The notes below the pieces were generated by a model that searched no databases, had not been told where the DNA came from, and worked only from the letters and a program-made list of their open reading frames with translations. Shown here piece by piece: positions 42,301 through 54,300 of a stretch of 64,000 nucleotides of DNA. Position 1 is the stretch's first letter. Each line of letters begins with the position of its first letter. The DNA comes from Pyrocephalus nanus (lineage: Eukaryota; Chordata; Aves; Passeriformes; Tyrannidae). A program made the translations under genes and the position numbers. The stretch spans positions 6,402,033 to 6,466,032 of the forward strand of contig CM076260.1 in assembly GCA_038380795.1 (NCBI GenBank). The letters are read 5' to 3'.

Positions 42301-45300
42301 GGCAGCACTTGGCCAGTAATATGTGCTTAAAATCTGTTTCAGAGGACCGGCCTCTGAGGTTGAACCATGCACAGCAAAGCTCTATTTGAGCACCAGGATG
42401 CCTTTAAAAATAACAGTGCTCTTTTCATTGCCTGTCTCTGCACTGCCAGGTTCTGGATATGCTTTGCTTGCCTGGAGGTGGGTTGATGTTTAAAACTGTG
42501 CCTGTGTGTCAGGCGTTGTGACCTACAAAACAAGGCTAAAAAAAGGCAATGTAAACAACTGCTGTTTGGTTTGCTGCTTTTTCTTTCCCTGTTGCTTTTC
42601 TTTCTTAAAAACAGCTTTCCAGCCCGAAAACAAGGCAACTGAAATGAAATATTTTAAAAATTTATCTAAATTAGAGTTTTTAAATAGTACTCATTAGGTA
42701 AATAGATTGTATTTATTTAAGACATTTTGAAAACTGTTCATGAATTGGAAGACTACGGTTCTTAGTCTGTTGGCGTTGTTTTACCCTCTCACCTTTGCAT
42801 GCCCAGTTTTTACTTGTTCTGCTTTGGACCGTGGGTTATTCCTGATAAACATTCCATTAAATTTTGGAGTATTTCAGTGTAAATGCCACACCAGGAATTC
42901 CAGCACATAACTGAGTGTTAGAGTCATTGTGTTCCCTAGTTCCTGAACAAGTTTATTTCCAGTGCAAAAATGAGTTGTTTTGTGAAGAGCAAAGCCAACA
43001 AAATTTGGCATCCAGCAGACTTTTTTCCTTAGGACTGCTGTGTGCCACCACAAAATCTTTGTGGGCTTGGCTACCTTTGTTGGCTGGCCATCTCTGGTGG
43101 GAAAGTCTCTGCACCAGAGAGAGCCTGCTCAGCCAGCTGCCTTCTGCTAGAAGGAATGAACAGCTTAGTTTTCCATTACTCCATGATGTCCTTAAGGACT
43201 TCTCTCTGTTCTACCCAATATTCTGTGTAGAAATTACAGCTTTGAAACTTGTGTCTTTTGATTGAAATTGTGTGAAGCTGCCCAATGGATACAAGGCCAG
43301 TGGGATCAGGACTGGTGGAAACTGGACAAGGCAGAGGAAAAGACATGGGCAGCAAGAATACATAAAAATTTCCATAGAAATCCAGGCTAAAAGTTTCATC
43401 TTTATTTCCTAAACAGTTTAATATTTTCTTCTCCTGTTGGATGTGCAGTGCCTGTTATTCTGTCTTACCTTGAGAAAGTTGATGAACATTTTTCTGCTTT
43501 TCTGGCTTAACTGTCATTGGGCTAGTCTCATGTTTTAGGATCACTGCTGTAGTGATAGAAGTGACAGTAAATTGTTCTTTTTGCCTACTATTTCTACATC
43601 TTCGGCAGGTTTCTCTATAAAGAAATCATGGTGATTTTGAATTTTCCCCAAGTTGTTTGTAGAGTTTTATAAGTGAATTGTGGGTGGAATTGATAGGAAT
43701 TTCCTTTTGCTCTGTTGGTCTACTGTTAATGTGCAAAATATTTCTCTACAGGTAGAAGAAGGCTGGTGGAGTGGAACACTGAATGGCAGGGCAGGGTTGT
43801 TCCCTTCAAACTTTGTGAAAGAATTGGAGTCAACAGACGATGGAGAAACACAGGACGCTGTGGATGACACAGGTGGTGTTGTGTTTGTTGTAAACATTTA
43901 GCAATGTGATTTATATCTTGGGTATAATTTGGAGTATTATGGTTGTAGTACAGCAAAGTTGTAAAGAATTTGAGCTTCCTAAGAAGGGTGTTTAGTTTCA
44001 TTCTGGAAAGTGTTGATGCTGAGTATAAAGATAACCTGTCTTGCTCCCAGTGCACTTCAAATAAAATTGCAGTCACAGTCTTGCTCTGTGATCTCCATTT
44101 TATCATTAGATTTTATCATGTTCAGGTTGATTCTTTTTAGTATTAGACTCAAAATTATTTTTTTTTCTTTTGTAGTTTTTTTCAGTCTTATTTTCACAGT
44201 CCTGAGTTCTTGAACACACAAAACGTAAATGTTTAACCAAGTCATTTGAGAATTAAAACTCAAATTGAAGCAAAACAGTATGGAGAGCCTCAACTTAAAA
44301 TGAGCCCTGGGAAGGGAGCCCTGGCTCTTCATTATGTTTTAATCTAACAATAAAATGTTTTTAAGGCAGAATTTACGTTTAGCTGTTCCTTTCTGGCTAT
44401 AGCTTTTTAGCTGGAGCAGAAGCAGACAGTCTGGCTGAACAGCTGAGTGGTGCCAGGCAGGACTGGGCTTTACAGGCAATTACTTTGTTCCCTTAAAAAA
44501 AAAAAGCACTTTAGAAACATTTTGGTCTAGGAAGAATGTTTGAAGGCTGGAGACTTGTGATATGACACTGCTGGAATTAGGAGAGTTTTTTGGGAACATT
44601 GTAACAGGAGTTAATTGATTCTTAAAGGCGTCTGCATAATGTTCAAGGTGAAAAGGGATTTTTAGCCTTGTGGTAATGGGCAGCCTCATTTACAAGATGT
44701 TAAGTATTGATTATTCCAAACAAGAGTTTGCTCAGAATGTGGCTTGGATTTTTTTTTTTTTTTTTTTTTGTAAATTGCGGAAATAGTTGCAGTACCATAA
44801 AACAAGACTTGCTTGACCTGAAGTCACAAATAGCTCAGTGGCTGTCTCCTTGGAGGACAAGTTCCCTGTGTTTAGTGGGAACACATATTTGATGAGATGA
44901 ATTTAAAAATGTGTTGGTCTTAATTCCTGAATACTGAAGTCAGTGAAACTGAACAGTAATTTGAAGTAATTGTATTTTCTGTCAGTGACTAAGGGTCCTC
45001 AGCCTCCCAGGGTTTATATTTAATGCTCAGTACTTTCACAGACAGCATCTTGAATCTGTTTCTTCCCAGCCTCACTCCTGGGAAACAGTAACTGCCTCAT
45101 TCACTCAGCTGTGATCTTTCAAACATGTGACCTGGACTTTCCTGATCAACGGGATGTTCTTTTGTCCTTTTAGATATATGAGGTGGATATAGCTGAGTGA
45201 AGAGCAACTGCTTAGAGAAAATCTGAGAAACTGAAGTCAAGAGCAATGTAGCTTCATGGTATCATCAAAAGATCTTAAATTTATGATAGAGGGAAGAGGC

Positions 45301-48300
45301 TTTAGTCTTTATTGCAGTTTCCAGGTATGCATAGGCTGAAGAGAACTTAAACAAAATGCTAAAAGTTGTGGGGGCTATTTTGAATTTGGCTTATAAAAGC
45401 TGTCTGGTTTCACATGACTGTCTCCTGTAATTCTGTGTGTAAAAATAGTTTACCTGGGAGTATTGGTTTGTAAACTTCAACAGATTTAACCATAACTTAA
45501 AAATAAAAAAAATTTAAAAAGTCTCAAAGCCTCTTAACACCAAAATTAAGTACTCTAGAATACACTTTTGGGGGCTGGATAAATGTTGTGCCTTAAAACT
45601 GAAAGATTAGAAGAGCTTAAATAGTTGTATTGTCTATTTGTATTTTGAGCAATAGGAAAATTTCACTTTGGTTCCTTGGGAGGCATCATCTACCAATGAG
45701 ACTCTGTGTTTTCCTGTTGCTCTTTAAACGTGGTTGGATTCACTATGGACCTTTATTGATCATCGCTTTCTGTGGCTGCAACTCTGCTAAAGAGAGGCTT
45801 TTAAATGTTGGACTAAAACCCCATTTTCAGAGAACGCATAAGCAGTGCTTCATAAAACTAATGGAAAACATTGATGTTAGAAAGCTGTGGAACCTGAGTG
45901 ATAATTGAAATAGCAAGAAATATTAGTGATCTGTTGACTTAATTGTCACAGTAGTCAGAGCAATACTAGTGTCATTTCAGTTTTTCAGTTGGTCATATGT
46001 TAAATATAAAAGTAGAACAAACGTGAGGTATTACAACTACAGTGATGTTCCTCAAAAAGCTGTTTAACAGGGGCAGTGCACACAGCTGTGTAGCTTCAAC
46101 TTTTTCCCCCCAGAAAAGCAAAATTTACAGATGGGTAAATTTGTACATCATTTCAGTTATTAAGATAACTTTTCCTTTCTTATTTTACTTTCAGAGCCTG
46201 TTTTCAATAGTCCTACCTCACCTGTGACCGCTCCAGGAAATGGGGGCGAACCTGTGTCTGGACCAGCACAGCCAAAGAAAATCCGAGGTGTTGGGTTTGG
46301 GGATATCTTTAAAGAAGGCTCAGTGAAACTTAAGACGAGATTATCCAGTAATGAATCAGAAGATAAAAAGCAAGATAAGGTTTGTACTGGTACATATTGT
46401 TATTTGGGGGCTTCCTGTAAAAATAATCTAAGAGATGTGGGCTCTGACCATAGAGGTCTTGCCTATAAAATGAAACAAATCCCCTCAAGCTTCTTTCCTA
46501 GTAAGTTATATTTAACATTGATTCCAAAAGGTATTTAAAACATTAGAGATGGAATACCAAGGTGATAGAAAAATTGTCATTTCAGAGCCATGTGATGTAA
46601 GACATAAATAATTCTCAAACACATGTACAGTGTGAGATCTCTCATAATCCTCCTTATAAGAGACTTTGTAGTCTGGGACAAGACTCTTAAGTCTTCTTGA
46701 GAAAGTTAAACTTGTCTTTTAAAACAAGTAACACTTTGGTGTTTCTTGGGGTTTTGGTTTGTTTGGTTTGGTTTTTTTTTCCAAGTTTTGGTGGATGTTG
46801 AGATTGCTGTTCTATGTGTCAACTGCCATTAACTTCAGTGCAAGCTTTTGGCTCCATAAACTGCTGATAATGTAAGCCTGAAAAATACAGTTTTAGAATT
46901 TTGCATCCCCATTCATTTTTTTCCCCTCATTTTTCATGAGTGAGTGGGAAGAGGACACTTTGATTCTCTATACAGCAGATAATGCAGTGATCGTGGAATT
47001 GCTGCAGTTTGAGTTTTATTTTGATCTGAACCTGAGAGTGCTCTTACCCCTTGGAAGCACAACAATGATTCTCAATCCTTTATCTTGAATTTATGCATTG
47101 TTTATTCCAAGAGCTTAAATATGGATTTTTAGCTTTTGATAAATTAAAGGCAGCTGAGATAGTCCAGTGTTTCAGATTTGACTCAGGTGATGAATTCAAG
47201 AAAGCTTTTAAAGCCTTTATCCATTTCAATTTTTTGCCTGTTATAGTTATTAATGCTGTTTTGCTGACTGATTTGTTTTCCTCTGCTGCCATGGAAGTAA
47301 TTGTAATGGTGTAGGGCAAAAGGTCAGTTGATTCCCTGGAAGGAGGGTAGGGACAGAGGCTTCCTTGAATGTGTTTTCCCTCAGTAGCAATGCTAAGAGC
47401 AGTGACATGGTGTGTGTCCTCTTTGTTTTTGGTCCAGTTGAAAGCATCAAATGATTCAGAAAATGAAAGTTGCAAGTGTGTTGTCTTCTGTTTAAGGCTT
47501 GGGGAATGCTACCTCCTAAAGAATATGTTGTTTTGTTTGGAGAAGAGAAGGTTCCTGGCAGACCTTGTTGCATCCTTTCAATGCAATGGAGAGAGACTTC
47601 TTGCTGAGGTCTGTTGTGACAGGACAAGGGACAATGGCTTCAAACTGAAAGAGGAGAGATTTAGGAAGAAAAGAAGGGATATAAGGAAGATGTGCTTTAT
47701 GGTGAGGGAGGTGAGATGCTGGAACAGGTTGTCCAGGCAAGGCCAGGCTGGATGGGGCTTTGAGTAACCTGGTCTAGTGGAAGATGTCCCTGCCCATGGC
47801 AGGGAGGTTGGATGTGGATGGTCATTGAAGGTCCCTTCCAACTCAGACCATTCTGTGATTCTGTGAAGGCACACTGATTTTCCTGAGATCTCTCCAGACC
47901 TTGTCTCTTGAAGTGGAGGTCTCTGGGTTCACTAGATCTTCATGTAAATGCTGTTAGATGAGGGCTACAGGACCTAGCTTCATCTTGCCTTCTTGTCACA
48001 AGACTGATGGTTCAAAAGGACATTTCCCTACTTTCTGCCTTGTTAGATGGGAATATAAAGAGCCTGTCTAAACTCTTCTCAGTTAATATGAAGTCTGCTC
48101 AGACCTTTTGAATTGTTGTATTTGGCTGTGTATAAACAATAAAATATGCTGGTGCTGTGTTTTGTTGGTTGGCCTTTCTGGAAAGCTCTTGCAGGCCATT
48201 TCTCAGCAAGAGAGGAAATGAAGTGAGAAAAAAGTTTTGCATAGCCTAGTGACAAAGAAATAAACAATTTAGTTTAGCACTTAATGTTCCACTTCCACTT

Positions 48301-51300
48301 GTTGCCAAAGTCATTCCAGAGGTGTACAGACTTAGAGAAGAACATGTAGAGCCCAAGGGTGGTAATTCTCATGAAGGTCTTGGGAAAATAGATGACTTCC
48401 TTGGATTTGTGCTTAACTTGCTTCAGGGTTAGATAAAGGGATGCTGGAAGGGCATTCTGTCCTTTAGTCTGTAAGGGGGAAAAAAAAGCTCTCTAGAGTA
48501 GAGAGGGCTCTTTTCCTTTGGGAAATTCAGAGGCTGTTTAGCACAGGACAGCTGAGCACTGATGTTTCTGAAGTTCTCAAGGGCACTTATGCTGCTGCAG
48601 GAGATTGTTTCAGCTGGTCCCAGCATCCTGCCTGGCCTCCGGCTATTTATACCCTGCCTGCCTAAACTTCCTCTCATACTTCTAATTGCATCTCATTTTG
48701 AGAGGGGGAAATATAGAGGACTGTTTCCATGTTGGAAGTGTTTAATCTCATAGGTGGGTTATTTTAGTGCTTCCTTCATATACCATTCTGGAGAGAGTTA
48801 AATTGCTTATGTCCTCCAGGAACATCCCAACTGACCGTGGCTTCCTGTATGGTATGACAGAGGTACCAAATACCAGCCTATAGGCACTGTCTGGTTTTAG
48901 GGAGAGTAAATATAGTTTCTCTGAGAGTAGAAAATCTGCAAAGTTGAACTGTAAATGAAAATGAACAGAATTACTAAAGGCAGTGGGATTTTTCACATCA
49001 GTAATGCTATTAGGGCTGCTCAGGTAAGTACTGATTATAAGATCATACTCTATGTTTGTAGCTTGTTGGGCTCTGAAGAAGTGGATGCAGCTGAAGCTGA
49101 CAATCTGGCAGCCCAGCAAGTCTTCTGGGGAAAAAAAATAATTAAAAAATACTGTAATATTTATTTTGTTTAGATGTTAACTCTGAAACTTGTGGTGATT
49201 TTCATTCAGGAGAAATTTCTAGTGACACTCACCTGTTCTGTACAAATTACTAAGAGTGAAGGGAAACTGGGATGGGGTTTCATGTGCTCTTACATTTGGC
49301 TAAGAGGAGTAGAATAGTTAAAACTGATTGTCTGAGGTAGTGTATGGCTGCTAAATATTCCTGCCTTATCCCAGTGCAAAGTAAGCGTGGTCAGGGAGTT
49401 CCTCTGAGCAGAGCTAATAAATAACTTCTTCTGTTTTGTGCTGGAGGAGGCAATTTTCAGGCTAATGGGAGAGTAGCACCTGGAACTTCTGAAATACAAT
49501 TGCTGAAGTACATTGGTCCTGTCCTGAGATTGGCTTCCAGTTTGAAAGTTGTGCTCTGTCTTTAGTCAGGAGATAAAGTCTAATTGCAGTGTCTAATGGA
49601 GTAACTACAGTAAGATAAGTGCTTGATGGGAAAGCTCACTGAATCTCTTTGAGATGGTAATTTGCATCATCTCAGCTAATGAAAAATTGAGCATGTTCTG
49701 TAGCCTAATCATAAATACAACCTGTTTTTGTTAACAAAGTTGTCTTCCCTTCATACAGCCATTACCTACCCATTCTCCTGGATCAAAGCTAATTCATTTT
49801 CCTAGTATAACAAAAACTGAAAACTCACCAGAAGTAATAAAATCAGAAGGTGAAAGTAAACCCAAAGGTAAGGCTGATGGACATGTGCATTTGTTATTTG
49901 AGAGTCCTTTATTAAGAAGTATTTGGTTGTCAATTTTTTTTTGGTGTTAAAATCTAAAATTTTAATGTATACTGGGATTTCCTGTAATGTTCTGTACCTT
50001 TGAGGAGTTTTGCAAATGCGAAAAAGTCTAAAGGAATTTTTGCTCACGTTTCTGTAGAAAAAGAATCAAAAACATTTGTAGGATTTTCTCCCAGAACAAA
50101 ATAAGGCTGAGGTATGAAGTTTTACTGCAAAAGTCCCCTTGGCATTAATTTTCTGTTGATGTGTTCAAAGCGATTTATTCTCTGCATGGCTTTGTGTTCC
50201 AGTGGGATGCTGGAGACCTATTTCCACGGAACAGTCCCCCAACCCAGTTTCTGTCCCTAGGTTGTAAAGTTACTTTTTAGGCTCAGGATTTACTATGGAG
50301 GTAGTGCTGAGCTGTAGTAACTCTGTGCGAAGTTTCTTGCATCAGGAAGTTGGTGCTTGTGTTGAAGTCTGTTCCTTCAATAATTCAGTTTCACTGTCAT
50401 TCAGTTTTTGTTGTTTTGTTGTTTGTATTTTTCTTTTTTATCATCTCTAAGAATTTATGACTTCATTTAGCCACCAAATTGCATAGTTCAGTCTAGAGAG
50501 ATATTTTTAATCCAACCCAAAGCATCTCGTGGGAGTGCCAACCCCATATAAAAAATTAACTTTGGTTATGTGATGTGTAGACAGCTCATTTCCCTGGTTC
50601 CACAGCAGACTTTTTTTCAACTTACGTATTGTAATTTCAAGTATATTTTTGTTTTATGTGGAAATACCTTATTTTTGGTGTGTTGTTTTCTATGGAATGC
50701 ATAATTTACAGAAATAAGAAAACTGCAACATCTTGCTTTTAAACCATTCTGCTGCTATTGCTCCAAGAACCAGTGTGACAGTGTGTAGCCCTGAGTGTTG
50801 TGAAATTTGACTTGTCTAAAATTTTGCGTAAAAATTAACCCAACTCTGCTTAAAAAAGTCTGAGCATTCAGTGCTGAACACCCAGAACATTCAGCATTTA
50901 GCTCTCTTTGTAATTTCAGGTGCTAAAACCAGAGAAACTGGACTAACTCAGTAGCCCTGCTGGGTTTCTGCTTCTCAGAGAAAGCAATACATCAGAGAGG
51001 AAGTTAAATATGACAGTAATATAAGCTGTAGGAGAACATCAGTAGGTAATGCCCTATAGACACCATATAAGAACATCTTAAAACCTTAGGAGGAAAGCTT
51101 GTTTTTCTTTCTTGATGTTTTTATTTTAATATAGACCATATTATGGTTTATGTATCTCATCCTCAGTTTGAGAGAGTAAATTTAAAACAAACTGTGTTCT
51201 TCTGTTAGCAGATAAACAAAGATCTCTGAAATGTTTAGACTGGTGTAGCTTATTTTGCAGTGGGGTTCTGCTATTTCTGAAAGCTTTTTTTGGCCTCTGG

Positions 51301-54300
51301 TGCAAGAATGTAAAAATATTTTCTTTAAAAAGTAAAATAATCACAATTTGACCCCTCTTTCCCCCCATTATGTTAGGATACAATATCTGTGGTTTCTGCT
51401 ACTGTGCTGTTAGTCTCAACACTTTGGAAAAGACTCAGTTTTAAACTACCTTTTCTTAAAAATATTTACTGAAGTTTAAATGCTGCGAAGTTAAACTGAA
51501 CTTTTCTTCATCTTAATTACTGGCAGAATACCAGGCTCACAAAATAAGGTGCTAAAGTGATAAATTGTACATACTCTTTACTTACATGGCTGGGTTTCTT
51601 GGTGGTGCTGAAAGCCGGGGTTCACAGCCCAGCACATGGGGACAGGGTGCAGGACTCCCCTCCTCCAGCACTCCTGGAGGAGAGTGAAAGATCCCTTTTT
51701 TGGCACCATTTTTTGTCTGCTGTGGGACTTGTGATGTATGTGAAGAGGGGAGAAATGCTTGGAGGAGCAGAGGATATAAAGGATTATACTGGCCAACTCC
51801 CCAAGCAGTAAAGAAACGCATCTATTTTTACAGAATCAGGATGTAGTAAAATATATTACACTTATTACTACTGAATAAAGTTCTCAAATTTGAAGGATAT
51901 TTGTAGTGTACCTGTTTTGTTTTTAAGTCAATACGAGGTTTTTTTGGATCTCGTTTTAAACATTCATCTCTTTGACGTTGTTCTTACAGTGCTGTAATTC
52001 TTCACAAACCACAGTTTAGTCAATCTACAGCTGAACATTTTTGATCCCTAGATAAGGCAGCAAAGTAATACAAGTTGTCGTAGCTAGGATTACTCTTGTG
52101 GTTACATACCTATGTACATCCACTTAGATATCTCTATATATCTGTCTCTTAAGCTTGGCAGACTTTGGCATTTTAACACAGTAGTTGTCACTGACTGAGG
52201 CACATTTTTTATTTGAGAATACAGTTTGTGCATTTTTAAACTAAGGATTTGTATCTTTATTTAACAAAATGTAACAACAGCAATAAGATTTGACTGCAGT
52301 TCGCTCATTAATTTTCTTACCACCCAGCCAAAGGCTGTCATTAAGAATTGCAGATGATTTTCAGAATGATTTGATGCTGTGCTGCTTTAACTGGGAGTGA
52401 TGCAGCTGCTCAACCTGTGTGTGTTGTCAGTGCCAAACACCTGATAGGTTACAGCAGCACCCTTGAGTCCTTTTTGTTTGCTTCCTCTTCCTTAATGCTT
52501 CTTATACAGAAATTCTGCCTTTATATCCACTGAGTTATTTTAAGTGCTGGGGTTAAACATTCTATGTTTATATATTTTAACCTTTCTCGTGGTGATTGTG
52601 TTCTGGCGTGGGAAAGGAAAACAAATCCTCCTGCTTTTTCACCCGAATCGTTATCACCATTTCGAACGGATTAGTTTTGAATTGTACCAGATGGAAAGAA
52701 TTTTTCTTTCTGCTTTTGTGGAAGAGGCTGTGACTGTCAGAGTTCATCACTCAGATGAGCTCTGGTTTCAGGTGCTTAGCCAAGGAATGCCTTAGCTTCA
52801 GTTTCTTGTTTTCGCTGCAGAATTTCAGCCAATCTGCTGCTTGAAATATTTGAAATTTCTGTAGTTTTCCATGTTAATAAAGGATGTCACTTGAAAACAA
52901 TTCCCCGTATTTAATTAGGATGCAAATTTGAAATTTAGATCAATTTTGAGAAAATATGTATAAACTCTTAAGCTTGAAACCATTCTTGTTTAAAGTGGCT
53001 CAAATTTGAATATATAATGGTATGGGGAGGACTAGATGGGCTATTAAAATTTTAACTGTTACACTTTTAACTCCCATTTTTTCCCTCTGAATTAAGTTCC
53101 TGTTGTGAAAAAATGTTTTGGGGCTTATACTCCTGACTTCACAAAGATTTATTGTCATTGCTCTATAAATACATAACCTTATTTTTCTTGTGATATGAAC
53201 AACGTATTGAACATTCATAAAGCAGTCTTGGGTGGCTGGTTTAGAAGGGAAGTGTGATTAAAGTGTTAATTTCTCAGCTCTGAGACAGCAGAAGTGAGCT
53301 GGTATTATGTATGTTGCTGCCCATGGTATCCAAATTAATTGTGCTGTTTTGTTTCAGCCAAGGAATATTACAGGGCAGTATTTTCCTATGAAGGCTCAAA
53401 TGATGAACTCAGCTTTAAAGAAGGTGATATCATTCAAATAATCAGTAAGGTAAGGAAGTGTGGTCTGCTCCAAGCACGTGTGAAGCTTTTGTGGGGTTTG
53501 TGCAGGTAGGTAATGTGAGTTGTGAAAGCAGAAGAGTCTGTTGGAGTAGATATTCCTGTAGACTGATTTGTCTCATGACAGTCAGCCCTTTGCATCTCCA
53601 CTTGATGGAGATACAGATGACTTTAAAGATTGTTCCAGAGTAGGATGTTTTCTTGGAGTCATCGAAGGCCGGTGGGATCAGTGTACACTCAGTACTAAAA
53701 GCCTTTTCAGTGAGGAAATTGGAAAAGCTTTGCAAATGGCACTTTTACGTTCAGAACTTGTTCTGTTTCTCTGGTGATGTATCAGGCTGACCTAGAGGTT
53801 GTAGTTGAAAAGCATTATTGTGTCAAGAGGTGAGAAATTAAGATCTGTATTTACTGATTTTGATCTAGATATTATGAAAAAGAACCTGAGCAAATATTTT
53901 CAGTAGGAGGATGAAGTCAAGGTGTTAGAGGTACTGGGTATTTCAGAATAACCATACAGAAGTTAATGATACTGTCTGGCTATTTAGAGAAACATGATTA
54001 TTTAGTTGAATGTTCTCATTTGTGTGAATGCTGAAAGCACCTTTTTGATAGATCATCTTGTTGCAGAGATGGTTCTAAGCAGGAAATTAACCTACCCATA
54101 CCTAATTTGCTTGCAGTTCTCTGCAGCATTTTGTTAGTTCATCTGCTGCTATATTAAGGAATAATGACTTTCCTGAAAAAAGTGGGAACTTTCATCTTCA
54201 ATTATCACACAGAGGAAAACCAACACTTCCTTTTCTGTAGGAGGATTTTAGTTTTATGGAAAGGATAACCTTATTTTTTAACAAGAAAATTGATATTATG

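Noticed and set aside
45630..45908. 92-codon intronic frame
   Set aside because: No recognised motif and no exon borders; likely chance.
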